NCBI GenBank assembly: GCA_029859645.1
Contig: JAOUCS010000011.1
Location: forward strand, 1 to 47,594
Direction of reading: 5' to 3'
DNA from: Lysobacterales bacterium
Lineage (GTDB): Bacteria > Pseudomonadota > Gammaproteobacteria > Xanthomonadales > SZUA-36
Length of the DNA stretch: 47,594 nucleotides
The position numbers and the translations under genes were made by a program. Of this stretch, positions 16,750-25,629 are shown piece after piece. Numbering within the stretch: the first letter of the stretch is position 1; each line of letters opens with the position of its first letter. A model generated the notes under the pieces. The model worked only from the letters and a program-made list of their open reading frames with translations, ran no database searches and was not told the origin of the DNA.

Positions 16750-18258
16750 TCACTTGAGATGACCATACTCCATTACGGTTTGCCAGGAGCTTCCATTGAA
16801 ATGCAGAATGGTGCCCTCCCCAGAGCAGCAGAACCCGTTGCGAGCCCCCCCGCCGACGGCGTAGATATCATTCGCGCTGCTGCCCCAAACGCCCTGAAGT
16901 GTGGGCGTCACAGCGACGAGGGTGGTTTTCCAGTCGAATCCGTCAAAATGGGAAATCAGTCCTTCGCTCGGCGTATTGCCCACGATATAGACATTGTTCG
17001 AGCTGCTTCCCCAAACGTCCCAGCGGTCTCCCTCGGTGTCGGAAGGCACAAACTTCCAGCTGTTGCCTTCATAGTGCCAAACAGCCGCCCGTGTTTGTGA
17101 GGACGTGTAGCGTTGGCCTACGGTATACACGTCCGTCGAGCTACTCCCCCACACTCGCCGCAGAGACGATGCATCCACCGAAGCCGCCAGTTTCCAGCTA
17201 CTGCCATCAAAATGCCAGACGATGCCGGCGTCTACGACAAATACGTCGTCAGCACCAGTGCCCCACACACCACTTGCACCATCAGCGGCAATGGTCCCGG
17301 ACTCCAATCGCATGGACTTCCAGCTCTTCCCGTCGAAATGAAGTATCGGCCCCCTGCTTGTTGTAGCATAGACGTCAGTACTGCTGCTTCCCCATACGTC
17401 TGTGAATTGATAATCCGTGGTTGAAAATACTTGCCGCCAGCAGGCGCCGTCATAGTGCAATATGATGCCGAAGGCGATTCCGAATCCATCGACGCCCCCA
17501 ACAGCGTAGACATTCCTGCTGCTACTGCCCCACACCCCTTCGAAACCAAATTCGCCTCCCCACGTCATAGGCGTCCAGTTCGTACCGTCATAATGCAAAA
17601 TGGTCCCTGACCCGCCTACCGCAAATACATCTTCGCTACTGCTTCCCCACACTGCGAAGAAAGGATTAAACACCGCAGGCGCATCCCCTTTGGAAACGTA
17701 GCAAGACCCTGCTGGCAACTCCGAATTACTCAACGCCTCACACAGCGCGATGTTACCTGATGCCGTCCGCTCGACAGGAATGGACCCAGACCTGCCTATA
17801 CCCGGTAGATCATAGGTAATCAATCCGGAATAACAGTCATCAAATTGCAGAATAATGCTGCCTATCGGATTCAATTGAGGAGCAGGCAAAGCGGTATCGA
17901 ACAGTCCACCGCTGGCACTGTAAACCACCAGTTCAGCCTGAGAGCCTTCATAAGCACCTGAAGCCGTCAACCATCGCTGTCCGGCATCACCAAGGTCCGC
18001 TGTGGCGCCCGGTTCCGGCAGCTCTGTGTCATAAGTCAACCAGGTGAGGAAAACGGTTCCTTTGTCTTCAAAAACCGTAATGGTAAATCCCTGCCCATCA
18101 GTCAAAGGGTCATACCATACATCGTTGAGTCCGTAGTTAATGACAAACGACTCAGACTCGACCGAGGCCGGATCAACGGAAACAGCCAGTACGTTTCCGC
18201 CATAAGAAAGTAAAAAGATCGCCCACAATGTGGCGACCCAACTCATTAATCGCATCAT
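16750..18258 (-). CDS. Exported seven-repeat beta-propeller-like protein
   Basis: Secreted or surface protein of 502 residues. After a signal peptide (MMRLMSWVATLWAIFLLS) comes a domain of about 140 residues with DGQGFTITVFE and FLTWLTYDTE, a module often found in gammaproteobacterial exported proteins. A short Cys-containing linker follows, and then seven copies of a roughly 40-residue unit with the core VWGSSSxDVYxVG...ILHxDGxxWxxx. Seven copies fit a seven-bladed propeller. Function is unknown; adhesion or ligand binding is inference. The start ATG at 18258 is chosen because GGGAGG is 8 nt upstream; an in-frame TTG at 18264 is only 2 nt from it. One repeat near the C-terminus contains an extra NGFCCSGEG insertion. 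Confidence 0.8.
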   Translation of the reverse strand: MMRLMSWVATLWAIFLLSYGGNVLAVSVDPASVESESFVINYGLNDVWYDPLTDGQGFTITVFEDKGTVFLTWLTYDTELPEPGATADLGDAGQRWLTASGAYEGSQAELVVYSASGGLFDTALPAPQLNPIGSIILQFDDCYSGLITYDLPGIGRSGSIPVERTASGNIALCEALSNSELPAGSCYVSKGDAPAVFNPFFAVWGSSSEDVFAVGGSGTILHYDGTNWTPMTWGGEFGFEGVWGSSSRNVYAVGGVDGFGIAFGIILHYDGACWRQVFSTTDYQFTDVWGSSSTDVYATTSRGPILHFDGKSWKSMRLESGTIAADGASGVWGTGADDVFVVDAGIVWHFDGSSWKLAASVDASSLRRVWGSSSTDVYTVGQRYTSSQTRAAVWHYEGNSWKFVPSDTEGDRWDVWGSSSNNVYIVGNTPSEGLISHFDGFDWKTTLVAVTPTLQGVWGSSANDIYAVGGGARNGFCCSGEGTILHFNGSSWQTVMEYGHLK

Positions 18259-18286
18259 GATCAAACCTCCCGATCATCAACAAGTT

Positions 18287-18298
18287 GTTCGTACGAAC
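18287..18298. promoter_or_regulatory. 12-bp palindrome upstream of propeller gene
   Basis: GTTCGTACGAAC is a perfect 12-bp palindrome 28 bp before the start codon of the propeller gene, in its probable 5' leader. A TATAAT on the minus strand lies at 18398-18403, about 100 bp further upstream, without a good -35. It could be an operator or chance. The rest of 18259-18462 holds nothing else I can name. Confidence 0.3.
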
Positions 18299-18462
18299 GC
18301 GGGCAGGCCGCTATTGGATCGGAAGTTTATTGGCTTCTTAGAGGCAGATTGTTGTGAATAATCTGGCGAAGAAATAGCGGCTCATACCGCATATTCAATT
18401 ATAGAAAAATAGTTACAGAATTACGATTTAATGCCACAAGCGGCAGCTTTTAAGTGCTACCG

Positions 18463-19383
18463 TCATTCGCCCATCACCAAACTGGAGGGTTCTGTGGTCA
18501 ATGATGCTGAGAGTGCCATGCGGGAATCCTGGTCAACGCCCATTTCGACCAGAAAGGCATCCATGGAACCGTGCTGTTCGTCAATGCTCGCGTAAAAGGC
18601 TTCCAGCATCTCCGGTTGCACACCCACTATCGGATACCAGGCACTGGCCGATGGACCGGCTGATCTTCTGCCACCACCGGCATTTCTACTTTCTTTGGCA
18701 AGAATCACGGCTTTTTCCTCTGAACGGCCAATTTCATTAGTCAGCAAAAAATCCTCCATGATGATTTCCCGGTCCACCGCCAGGGCTTCCATGATGAGCG
18801 CAACCGCCACGGCTGCGCGGTCTTTGCCTGCGCTACAGTGGATCAGAACAGGCCAGTTGGACGGATCGATAATAACCTCCATCATTTTTTGAAAACTGGG
18901 CTGTCCTACTTCCGCAAACATTCGATAACCGTTGACCATGTGCTGCAGGGCCTGCTTTTCGGTGAACCTGCTCTTTTTCATCATCTTACGCTGCGCATTG
19001 AACCATTCGTTATTGGAGTCACCGACGGGAAAATGATAAAACTGAGGCGGATTTTCACCTTGCCAGACCGTCGGGGCCTTTTCGTGTTCATGCTCAGTGC
19101 GCAAGTCGATGACTGTTTTCACGCCGATCTCTTCGAGCTTTTGAAAATCCTTGGCTGTGAGCCTTGACAGGTTTTCGGAGCGAATTATCTGTCGCCAGCG
19201 AAGGGTGCGTTGATCGCTGGTCTGGTAGCCGCCAATATCTCGAGTGTTGGTGGTGCCTTTCAACTTAATCACCCGATCATATTCGAGCTCGTCTGAAAAT
19301 ACCGGATTGGCCAGCACGCAGGCACCTGAGGCGATGACGGCCACGTAAAAACTTTTTATAAAACTCGCAGACGATCTCTGCAT
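18463..19383 (-). CDS. Exported tyrosine/dual-specificity-type protein phosphatase
   Basis: Cysteine-dependent phosphatase of the bacterial Y_phosphatase3 type, 306 residues, with a signal peptide (SFYVAVIASGACVLANPVFS), so periplasmic. The N-terminal NTRDIGGYQT and VIDLRTEHEHE motifs and the P-loop HCSAGKDR (C183, R189) are complete, with general-acid region FPVGDSNNEW. Known relatives remove phosphate from proteins, phosphoinositides or other small esters; the substrate here is open. Start at 19383 is supported by AGGAGAAGG 5 nt upstream; an upstream GTG/ATG extension would precede the signal peptide. A probable promoter lies at 19431-19459. Confidence 0.85.
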   Translation of the reverse strand: MQRSSASFIKSFYVAVIASGACVLANPVFSDELEYDRVIKLKGTTNTRDIGGYQTSDQRTLRWRQIIRSENLSRLTAKDFQKLEEIGVKTVIDLRTEHEHEKAPTVWQGENPPQFYHFPVGDSNNEWFNAQRKMMKKSRFTEKQALQHMVNGYRMFAEVGQPSFQKMMEVIIDPSNWPVLIHCSAGKDRAAVAVALIMEALAVDREIIMEDFLLTNEIGRSEEKAVILAKESRNAGGGRRSAGPSASAWYPIVGVQPEMLEAFYASIDEQHGSMDAFLVEMGVDQDSRMALSASLTTEPSSLVMGE

Positions 19384-19430
19384 TGATCCTTCTCCTAAGG
19401 TGCTGGTGACAAACCAGATTGACATATAAA

Positions 19431-19459
19431 ATAATAGGATCGAGCCTGCCTGTAAACAA
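19431..19459 (-). promoter_or_regulatory. Candidate sigma70 promoter of the phosphatase gene
   Basis: On the minus strand, TTGTTT (19454-19459) and TATTAT (19431-19436) are separated by exactly 17 bp and lie about 50 bp upstream of the chosen phosphatase start. The -10 matches 5 of 6 and the -35 only 3 of 6. Confidence 0.4.
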
Positions 19460-19562
19460 ACCTTGCACAAAGCACTGGTCTAAAATCCTATTCCCGGCCC
19501 CACGGGCCGTCTCGGGATGTCATTGCAAACCGTCAGTGCTGCCCTTGTTGACAACGGGAAAT

Positions 19563-21650
19563 CTAGCCAGAGGCGGCAAGCTCGGAAAGAAGGGCTGCAA
19601 ATTCCGGCTCGTCCCGCATCGAATCGTAATACGGCAGGTAGGGTTCCATGAACGGCATCACCAGGCTCGGCTCCACCAGCCCCTTCCTGATGCAATCAAC
19701 AGCGGCAGCGGTGGCTCCTGCGATGCCAAGTACCCGGCACATTCGATGCCGGCGGTAGAATTTTTCCGCCAGATCCGCGTCGGAATTACGATCCCAAAGC
19801 CGGATCATTCGTTCGGCCTCTTGCGTATTCCCTTCTATCGCGGCCACCAGGGCCTGATCATAAATCAAGCTTGGGGAAGGCGAGTCACCTTGTAATTCGC
19901 GCATTTCTTCAAGTTCTGCATGGGCATCTAACAGGAGTTCCGCCAGCTGTTTTTCATCTTGCAGGAACCAGGGCGTTATCATCCGCGCCCGTTGCTTGTC
20001 CCCTAATGAGGCAAACATCCTGATGCCTATTTGCGGGCTGTCCTGCATATTATGAGTCAATTCTTTGGCCGCCTTAAAATCCCTGTTGGCAATGTGCGTC
20101 TCCCACACGGTAAAGAGGTCTTCGTCGTTCCCCAGCTCCTTTTGAGCAGCCGCTACCGTCTCCGCCCAACGCCCAAAATCCCGGCGCTCTCTCAGCTGGA
20201 GCAAACTTTGCCAATAGGAAGCTGAATAATCCTGACCCTGGAATACCGCTATTTCCGAACTGGCTTCGTCGTAGCGATGTGTGAGAATCAAGTCTCTAAT
20301 CAATAGGCGAAACCACTTGGTATTTCTCGGGTCCAGAGTACCCGCCAAACGAACCGACTCTATCCGTGCACCAAGATCGCCCATGCGACGTTCAATCCAT
20401 GACTTGGCTTCCACGATGCGCGCATCGCTGGGCCGCATGGCCAATGCCGCTTCCGCTTGTTGGTGAGCCAACTCGAAGTCCTTCAATATGTAATAAGTGT
20501 AGTAGGCCTGGGCAAACAGATAATCGGCTGACTCCGGCGCCACAGTCCGGATCTGTTGCAGTGCCTGTTCAGCCTGTCGAAGCGCCTCGGGGACTTCCTG
20601 GCCAAAACTCTCCAGGCTGAAAATACCGACCAGCTCGGCCCATGCCCTGGTAAATTCGGGGTCCAGCGTCACAGCTTCTTCCAGCTCACGGCGAAAAGCC
20701 AGGTGATCAAACCCATCAGTCGCATCTCGAATTTCCATTGCCCGATGGTATGCCCGGTAAGCCGCCATGTTCTCGGTTGGCATCTCGGCCAGTTGCGCTG
20801 ACTCCTGGGTAGTCAGTGTTGCGTGTAAAGCAGAAGTAATGGCGCGGGCAATTTCGGTTTGCACTTCAAAAATATTTGCCGGCGACAATTCGCGATCAAA
20901 TGTTTGTGCCCATAAATGCTCGTCGGTTCGTGCATCGATCAGCTGAGCATTAATTCGGATCCGGTCCCCGGCACTCTGCACGCCGCCTTCCATAATGGCG
21001 TCAGCGCCCAGCGCCTTGCCGATCTCACGGATATTCCTGGTGGTGTCCCGGTACTCCAATACTGATGTGCGGGAGATAACCCGGATTGACTGTAACTGCG
21101 CCAGTTGGGTCAGAAGGTCGTCATGCACTCCCGTTGCAAAAAAATCGCTGTCCCCTTCCATGCTCGACGACACGAATGGCAGCACCGCCACCATTGGCGG
21201 GCCAGACTGCGTCGCTTCCTCATCCCGGGTTACCGGCTCATCGACCGGCTGTAGATTGCTTTTGGCCTGACTTACGCTTTCAAGCAGCGCGGCATCCCGC
21301 TGTGGGTCCAGTATGAATTTGTCGTAAGCGAAGTAGGCAACCGCAAGCAGCAATACAACCAGGATAGCCCGGTCGAGTTTCCGGCCGGTCGTCTGCGCGA
21401 TTGATTGGCTGCGATCAATCTCGGATTCGCGCTTAATCCCCTCTGGAGTGACTTCATAGGCCCAGGCGAAGAACGCGACTACAGGAAATCCCAGGGCAAG
21501 CACCAACGCAATGGTGCGCAACACCCAGTCAGGGGACCCGACAATGTCAAGTCCCAGGTCTGCTATCTGTAATAACAGCCAGCTCGACACGACGTAGCCG
21601 ACAGCAACACGAAAGACATTTCGTCGCTGGAGTTCCTGGATTAACTGCAA
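19563..21650 (-). CDS. Membrane-anchored TPR protein with TolB/CadC-like domain
   Basis: Inner-membrane protein of 695 residues. The opening (a basic LQRRNVFRVAVGYVV stretch, TM1 about 12-30, TM2 about 43-65, TM3 about 94-111) is a widespread N-terminal module of gammaproteobacterial TPR and adenylate-cyclase-like proteins. It is followed by VAVLPFVSSS and GALGADAIMEGGVQSAG-type strands (residues about 153-265) of the FlgO/TolB-N-like domain shared with CadC-type regulators, then about 400 residues of helix pairs with TPR character (Ala/Trp/Tyr-rich). No DNA-binding or cyclase domain is attached, so a scaffold or sensor role is only inference. Start TTG at 21650 gives the family-typical opening; GGCAGG lies upstream. 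Confidence 0.75.
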   Translation of the reverse strand: MQLIQELQRRNVFRVAVGYVVSSWLLLQIADLGLDIVGSPDWVLRTIALVLALGFPVVAFFAWAYEVTPEGIKRESEIDRSQSIAQTTGRKLDRAILVVLLLAVAYFAYDKFILDPQRDAALLESVSQAKSNLQPVDEPVTRDEEATQSGPPMVAVLPFVSSSMEGDSDFFATGVHDDLLTQLAQLQSIRVISRTSVLEYRDTTRNIREIGKALGADAIMEGGVQSAGDRIRINAQLIDARTDEHLWAQTFDRELSPANIFEVQTEIARAITSALHATLTTQESAQLAEMPTENMAAYRAYHRAMEIRDATDGFDHLAFRRELEEAVTLDPEFTRAWAELVGIFSLESFGQEVPEALRQAEQALQQIRTVAPESADYLFAQAYYTYYILKDFELAHQQAEAALAMRPSDARIVEAKSWIERRMGDLGARIESVRLAGTLDPRNTKWFRLLIRDLILTHRYDEASSEIAVFQGQDYSASYWQSLLQLRERRDFGRWAETVAAAQKELGNDEDLFTVWETHIANRDFKAAKELTHNMQDSPQIGIRMFASLGDKQRARMITPWFLQDEKQLAELLLDAHAELEEMRELQGDSPSPSLIYDQALVAAIEGNTQEAERMIRLWDRNSDADLAEKFYRRHRMCRVLGIAGATAAAVDCIRKGLVEPSLVMPFMEPYLPYYDSMRDEPEFAALLSELAASG

Positions 21651-21767
21651 GGGTTTGCCTGCCTGGCTGCTACGGTTTCTAAAGAGTAATCGCTAATCGG
21701 ATTAAAACCAACTTAACAAGGCTGATGCCGTAAACTCCTTCCGCTATGCGCCTCGCGGGCGCATCTT

Positions 21768-22565
21768 TCACGGTTTGGTGTCGTTGTTCTGATTGGCCCG
21801 GGCGACCAGGGCTTCGAGCTCTTGCGCTATTTCATTGGCAAAGGCGCGTTGCAGGTCGGTGAGTATGTCACTAACCGGTTTTCCGTCGAGGATGCGATGG
21901 TCGAATGTCAGTATCACGCGGTTCCTGCCTTTCCTGGGAAAAAGTTCGTACCCGAGGGTGGTGGTGTTTGGCCCCAGATGAAAGGTGCCCAGGTTCCCCC
22001 TGAAGCCCGAAAGACTCAGACCGTAGGTGCCGATGTTCGCGGCGCGCTTGCTCGGCCAGACGTGCGTCAGGAGGAACCAGACCGCCTTGCGCACAAACCA
22101 GGGCATGCTCGACAGCAGGTCCTGCCGTTTGAACTGGCGCAATTGATCGATCGGCGCCCTGCGGAATTCTTCGTATTGCTCCTGCAGTTGCACCAACGAA
22201 CGTTCCTCGGGACGATGAAAGCGTGCAAAGTACAGGCGTGATTCACCATCGACTCCGCGGGTGATAGTCACCAGGGCGACATTTTTTGGATGGGTGTAGA
22301 TGTGCGGGAAAGGGAGCGGGGTGTAAACCTGTCTCAAAATGGGGTTGCGCTCCGAGACGATGCCGTAGGCCTTCAGAAACAAGACCGTCCATGAAATGCG
22401 TGGGCGGAACTGGGCGCGAAGTTGCCCTATCCTTTCCAGGTCGAACTCCCTCATCAGGGGGGCTATGGGCATTTTCTGGGCGATGTTGACGATGTCCAGG
22501 ACCAGCGTGCGCCCCTTTGACAATGTCTGCCAGCGTCTGAACTTCATGCGGATAACCCGGGCCAT
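21768..22565 (-). CDS. 2-oxoacid-dehydrogenase-acyltransferase-fold protein
   Basis: Stand-alone protein with the chloramphenicol-acetyltransferase/E2 catalytic fold, about 265 residues, lacking lipoyl and E1/E3-binding domains. The C-terminal VILTFDHRILDGKPVSD matches the E2 active-site region HRxxDG, with the catalytic histidine and aspartate in place. The internal NIGTYGLSLSGF resembles the conserved E2 strand. Such solo proteins in bacteria are usually annotated as acyltransferases; the acyl donor and acceptor are unknown. Start choice is weak: ATG at 22565 begins MARVIRMKF, another ATG lies at 22547 and a TTG at 22625; none has a good Shine-Dalgarno. The region 22626-22848 upstream holds an overlapping frame with its own ATG that I do not trust. 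Confidence 0.68.
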   Translation of the reverse strand: MARVIRMKFRRWQTLSKGRTLVLDIVNIAQKMPIAPLMREFDLERIGQLRAQFRPRISWTVLFLKAYGIVSERNPILRQVYTPLPFPHIYTHPKNVALVTITRGVDGESRLYFARFHRPEERSLVQLQEQYEEFRRAPIDQLRQFKRQDLLSSMPWFVRKAVWFLLTHVWPSKRAANIGTYGLSLSGFRGNLGTFHLGPNTTTLGYELFPRKGRNRVILTFDHRILDGKPVSDILTDLQRAFANEIAQELEALVARANQNNDTKP

Positions 22566-22848
22566 TGGCCGTACACGCCAGAGGTCCCGAAAAAGTCCCT
22601 CACGCACAAAATTGAATCTATCCAACGAAGTAAGGCGCCTTCCCGATCACCTTTGTGCAACGGACGAAGAAGCAACCTTTCAATTGGATTCTCAGATATT
22701 TTGCTCATGATCCCTTGATTTGACCAGTATCTATTGCTGATGATCCTCAAGTTTCAGGTAAGCATGAAAGTAAACGTTTAGTCTATTCTGTTTCTTCGCG
22801 GCCATCCAAGTAAATCTATCTGAGCAATGTCATGACGCTCTGACCCGG

Positions 22849-24105
22849 CTATTTGGAATGCTCCCTCACGTGTGCTTTAAGATCCGCGTAAATCTTTGCC
22901 GCAATCACCAGGATCAAGACCAGTTCAGTCTGCCCCAGCACCAGTGAAAGCCCACCTCCGAAGATCAGCACCAGGTGCATAAACACAATCCTCGCGTAAG
23001 GCTCAGACATCTGCCTGCTAACGGTGCGGCCCTTGTACTCCCCCCTCCCAAGAAAATTATTGAAAAAGGAATAAGCATGGCTGATCGCCAATGCCAGCAG
23101 GGCGGGCCAGAGAACCACGAACAGCCTGGCGACTTCGCCCAGGTCACCGCCTCCACTGTCCATGTTGTCCGGCCCCTTGACGAAAATCGTGTAGATAAAC
23201 AGGAAATGCACCGCCATGAAACCGCCGAAATGGCCCAGGAAAAACGGCCCGGCCGCAAGTGCGAACCAGCGCCCGATTACGGCGATCTTGCACACATTAA
23301 AAAAACCGATGATGGCGCTTTCAGCCCAATAGAGAACCATCACATCGCTCAGTTTCCAGCCGAGGAATACGGCTCCGGCCACAGGCACGAGGTTGGCGAC
23401 GATCAGGGCCAGGCTCGATGGAGATGAAAGCATAAGCGGCTTTTTGGTCCCGTCCGCGGAATCGCTCGCAGGTGTGATTTCCTTAACGGCCTGTTCCGGT
23501 TCCCAGGGGATTTCGGTTTCGCCAGGGAGCGCCTCACCGCGACGAATGAATTGGCCGCTTGCCATGTGAATACCATTTCTGATCTCGGTGAGTTCGTCTG
23601 CCTGGACCTGCGATCCGAATGCACCCTGGTTGGCGCCATAGTCGAAGGCGAAATGCTGTCCCCTCCAGGACTTGCCGGATTTTTTGGGTGGATTCTCCAG
23701 GCGCAGATTCCGCATATGCGCGACGTCGTAAACCGCTACCAGCCTGAGCAGGGGAAGTCCCATTCCAAGCTCGACCTTGCCGGGGAAAACTTCCAGCGTA
23801 TCCCTGCCGAACAGCAACAGAACCAGAATTCCGCTCAATAACAGCGGCGCTACCGCCCAGCCCAGTAGCCAGGCGCTCAGAAACAGCGCTGCCACCAGGT
23901 CAAACAGCGAATCGAAGCGGCTCCATCCGGCACTCGCCTGGTTGAACGTCATCACTGCGGGAAACAGGAAAACAGCATCCATGATTGCAACGACGCCAAT
24001 CGCAATCCAGGAACGTCGTATCCGCCATGTCCTCTGAAATCCGGCTTTTTCGTTAATGAGCCTGAAACTGAGTCTGAAGCCGGGTCTGAGCCCTTTTCTG
24101 ATCAT
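22849..24105 (-). CDS. DUF6498-type integral membrane protein
   Basis: Multi-pass membrane protein of 418 residues, function unknown. Two N-terminal TM segments (about 35-55 and 70-120) surround a soluble middle of about 120 residues that starts at FGRDTLEVFPGKVE and looks like a PH-like or sensory beta domain. The C-terminal half contains VMVLYWAESAIIGFFNVCKI, a hallmark of DUF6498-like proteins, and several further TM helices. The ATG has no Shine-Dalgarno; the only upstream element is a -10-like TATAAT ending 6 nt before it, which would give a leaderless mRNA. It is divergent from glcD with only 33 bp between chosen starts. Confidence 0.65.
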   Translation of the reverse strand: MIRKGLRPGFRLSFRLINEKAGFQRTWRIRRSWIAIGVVAIMDAVFLFPAVMTFNQASAGWSRFDSLFDLVAALFLSAWLLGWAVAPLLLSGILVLLLFGRDTLEVFPGKVELGMGLPLLRLVAVYDVAHMRNLRLENPPKKSGKSWRGQHFAFDYGANQGAFGSQVQADELTEIRNGIHMASGQFIRRGEALPGETEIPWEPEQAVKEITPASDSADGTKKPLMLSSPSSLALIVANLVPVAGAVFLGWKLSDVMVLYWAESAIIGFFNVCKIAVIGRWFALAAGPFFLGHFGGFMAVHFLFIYTIFVKGPDNMDSGGGDLGEVARLFVVLWPALLALAISHAYSFFNNFLGRGEYKGRTVSRQMSEPYARIVFMHLVLIFGGGLSLVLGQTELVLILVIAAKIYADLKAHVREHSK

Positions 24106-24111
24106 GTATCC

Positions 24112-24119
24112 ATTATAAT
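24112..24119. promoter_or_regulatory. Palindromic bidirectional -10 element
   Basis: The 10-bp palindrome CATTATAATG (24111-24120) puts a consensus TATAAT on both strands: minus 24112-24117, plus 24114-24119. On the minus strand it ends 6 nt before the ATG of the membrane protein; on the plus strand it ends 19 nt before the glcD ATG at 24139. No convincing -35 boxes were found. Confidence 0.4.
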
Positions 24120-24138
24120 GATCAGAGGGTTCATCACC

Positions 24139-25626
24139 ATGAACTGTCCGGAGGTTCGTCCCTTGGCTTCAACTAACCGGTCCCAGGTTTTGCAGGAACT
24201 GCGACGAGTGGTTCCGACCGACATCGTGTTGGAGTCGCTGGAAGCCATCAAGCCATTTGAGTGCGACGCGCTATCGATGCACCGGAAAACCCCGTTGCTG
24301 GTCGCCCTGCCGAATAGCATGGAACAGGTCAAAGCCATTCTCCAGGTCTGCCATAGGCTGGAAGTCCCTGTGGTGACCCGTGGCGCCGGTACCGGACTGT
24401 CGGGGGGTGCCTTGCCGCATGAACAGGGCGTGTTGCTGGTATTGACCCGCCTGAACCGGATTCTGGAAATTGATCCTCTCAACCGGACCGCCCGGCTGCA
24501 ACCCGGCGTCCGCAACCTGGCGATCAGCGAAGCCGTTGCCGAATACGGCCTCTATTACGCTCCCGATCCCTCGTCACAGATTGCCTGCAGCATTGGCGGC
24601 AACGTCGCCGAGAATTCCGGTGGCGTGCATTGCCTGAAATATGGCCTGACCGTGCACAACGTGCTGGAAGTTCGGATTTTGACCATCGAGGGCGAAGAAC
24701 TGGTGCTTGGTGGCGCCACGCTGGATACTCCCGGCTATGACTTGCTGGCGCTGATCAATGGCTCGGAAGGCATGCTGGGCGTGATCACTGAAATCCTGGT
24801 CCGCTTGCTACCGGTGCCGGAAACAGCACGGGTTGTGCTGGCCGGATTTGCCAGCGTCGAACGGGCCGCGGCCACCGTCAGCGCCATCATTGCGGCGGGA
24901 ATCGTTCCGGCTGGCCTGGAAATGATGGACCGGCTCTCGGTGGAAGCAGTCGAAGCGTTCAATTCACCGGGCTATCCTCTCCATGCCGAGGCAGTGCTGC
25001 TGTGCGAACTGGATGGCGGTGAGGCGGAAGTGGCCGAACAAATGGCGGCGGTGCAGGAAATACTGAAAAAGCAGCAGGCGACTTCCGTTACTGTTTCCGC
25101 AAACGAGACCGAGCGCCTCAAACTTTGGGCGGGCCGTAAAAATGCATTTCCCGCGGTGGGGCGGATCCGACCGGACTATTACTGTATGGATGGCACGATT
25201 CCACGCCGCGAATTAGCCGTCGTACTGGCAAAAATCAAAGAGCTGTCGGAGCGGTATGGTTTGCAGGTCGCCAACGTTTTTCATGCGGGGGACGGCAACC
25301 TTCACCCGTTGATTCTCTATGATGCCAACCGGGAAAGAGAACTGGAAAGCGCCGAACAACTGGGCGCGGAAATCCTCAGCATGTGCATTAGCGCAGGCGG
25401 CACCGTGACCGGCGAGCACGGCGTGGGTATGGAAAAAATAGACTCGATGTGTGAGCAGTTTCGCTCCGCTGAACTCGAGCAATTCCACGCCCTGAAATAC
25501 GCGTTCGATCCCAGGGGACTGCTGAACCCGGGTAAGGCCGTGCCCTCGCTGCATCGCTGTGCTGAACTGGGTGCAATGCATGTGCATGGCGGTAAGTTGC
25601 CCTTCCCTGACCTGCCCAGGTTCTGA
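24139..25626 (+). CDS. glcD: Glycolate oxidase FAD subunit GlcD
   Basis: FAD-linked catalytic subunit of the GlcDEF complex, which oxidises glycolate (or D-lactate-like 2-hydroxyacids) to glyoxylate and feeds electrons to quinones at the inner membrane. 495 residues. The PCMH FAD-binding fold shows VVTRGAGTGLSGGALP near residue 75 and SIGGNVAENSGG near 150; the C-terminal oxidase domain has VFHAGDGNLHP and GTVTGEHGVGMEK, which carry metal and substrate ligands. Start ATG 24139 has AGAGGG 9 nt upstream; an in-frame ATG at 24118 lies inside the putative -10 element. First gene of a tight glcD-glcE-glcF operon with a 3-bp gap to glcE. No glcC regulator is adjacent. Confidence 0.93.
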   Translation: MNCPEVRPLASTNRSQVLQELRRVVPTDIVLESLEAIKPFECDALSMHRKTPLLVALPNSMEQVKAILQVCHRLEVPVVTRGAGTGLSGGALPHEQGVLLVLTRLNRILEIDPLNRTARLQPGVRNLAISEAVAEYGLYYAPDPSSQIACSIGGNVAENSGGVHCLKYGLTVHNVLEVRILTIEGEELVLGGATLDTPGYDLLALINGSEGMLGVITEILVRLLPVPETARVVLAGFASVERAAATVSAIIAAGIVPAGLEMMDRLSVEAVEAFNSPGYPLHAEAVLLCELDGGEAEVAEQMAAVQEILKKQQATSVTVSANETERLKLWAGRKNAFPAVGRIRPDYYCMDGTIPRRELAVVLAKIKELSERYGLQVANVFHAGDGNLHPLILYDANRERELESAEQLGAEILSMCISAGGTVTGEHGVGMEKIDSMCEQFRSAELEQFHALKYAFDPRGLLNPGKAVPSLHRCAELGAMHVHGGKLPFPDLPRF

Positions 25627-25629
25627 GCG

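Noticed and set aside
19494-19508. CGGCCC-GTG-GGGCCG hairpin after the TPR gene
   Set aside because: A 6-bp stem with a 3-nt loop and no T run; too weak to call a terminator.
22544-22750. 68-codon minus frame upstream of the acyltransferase-fold gene
   Set aside because: It overlaps the gene in another frame; I considered a frameshifted N-terminus, but the recognised family core begins later and the peptide matches nothing I know.
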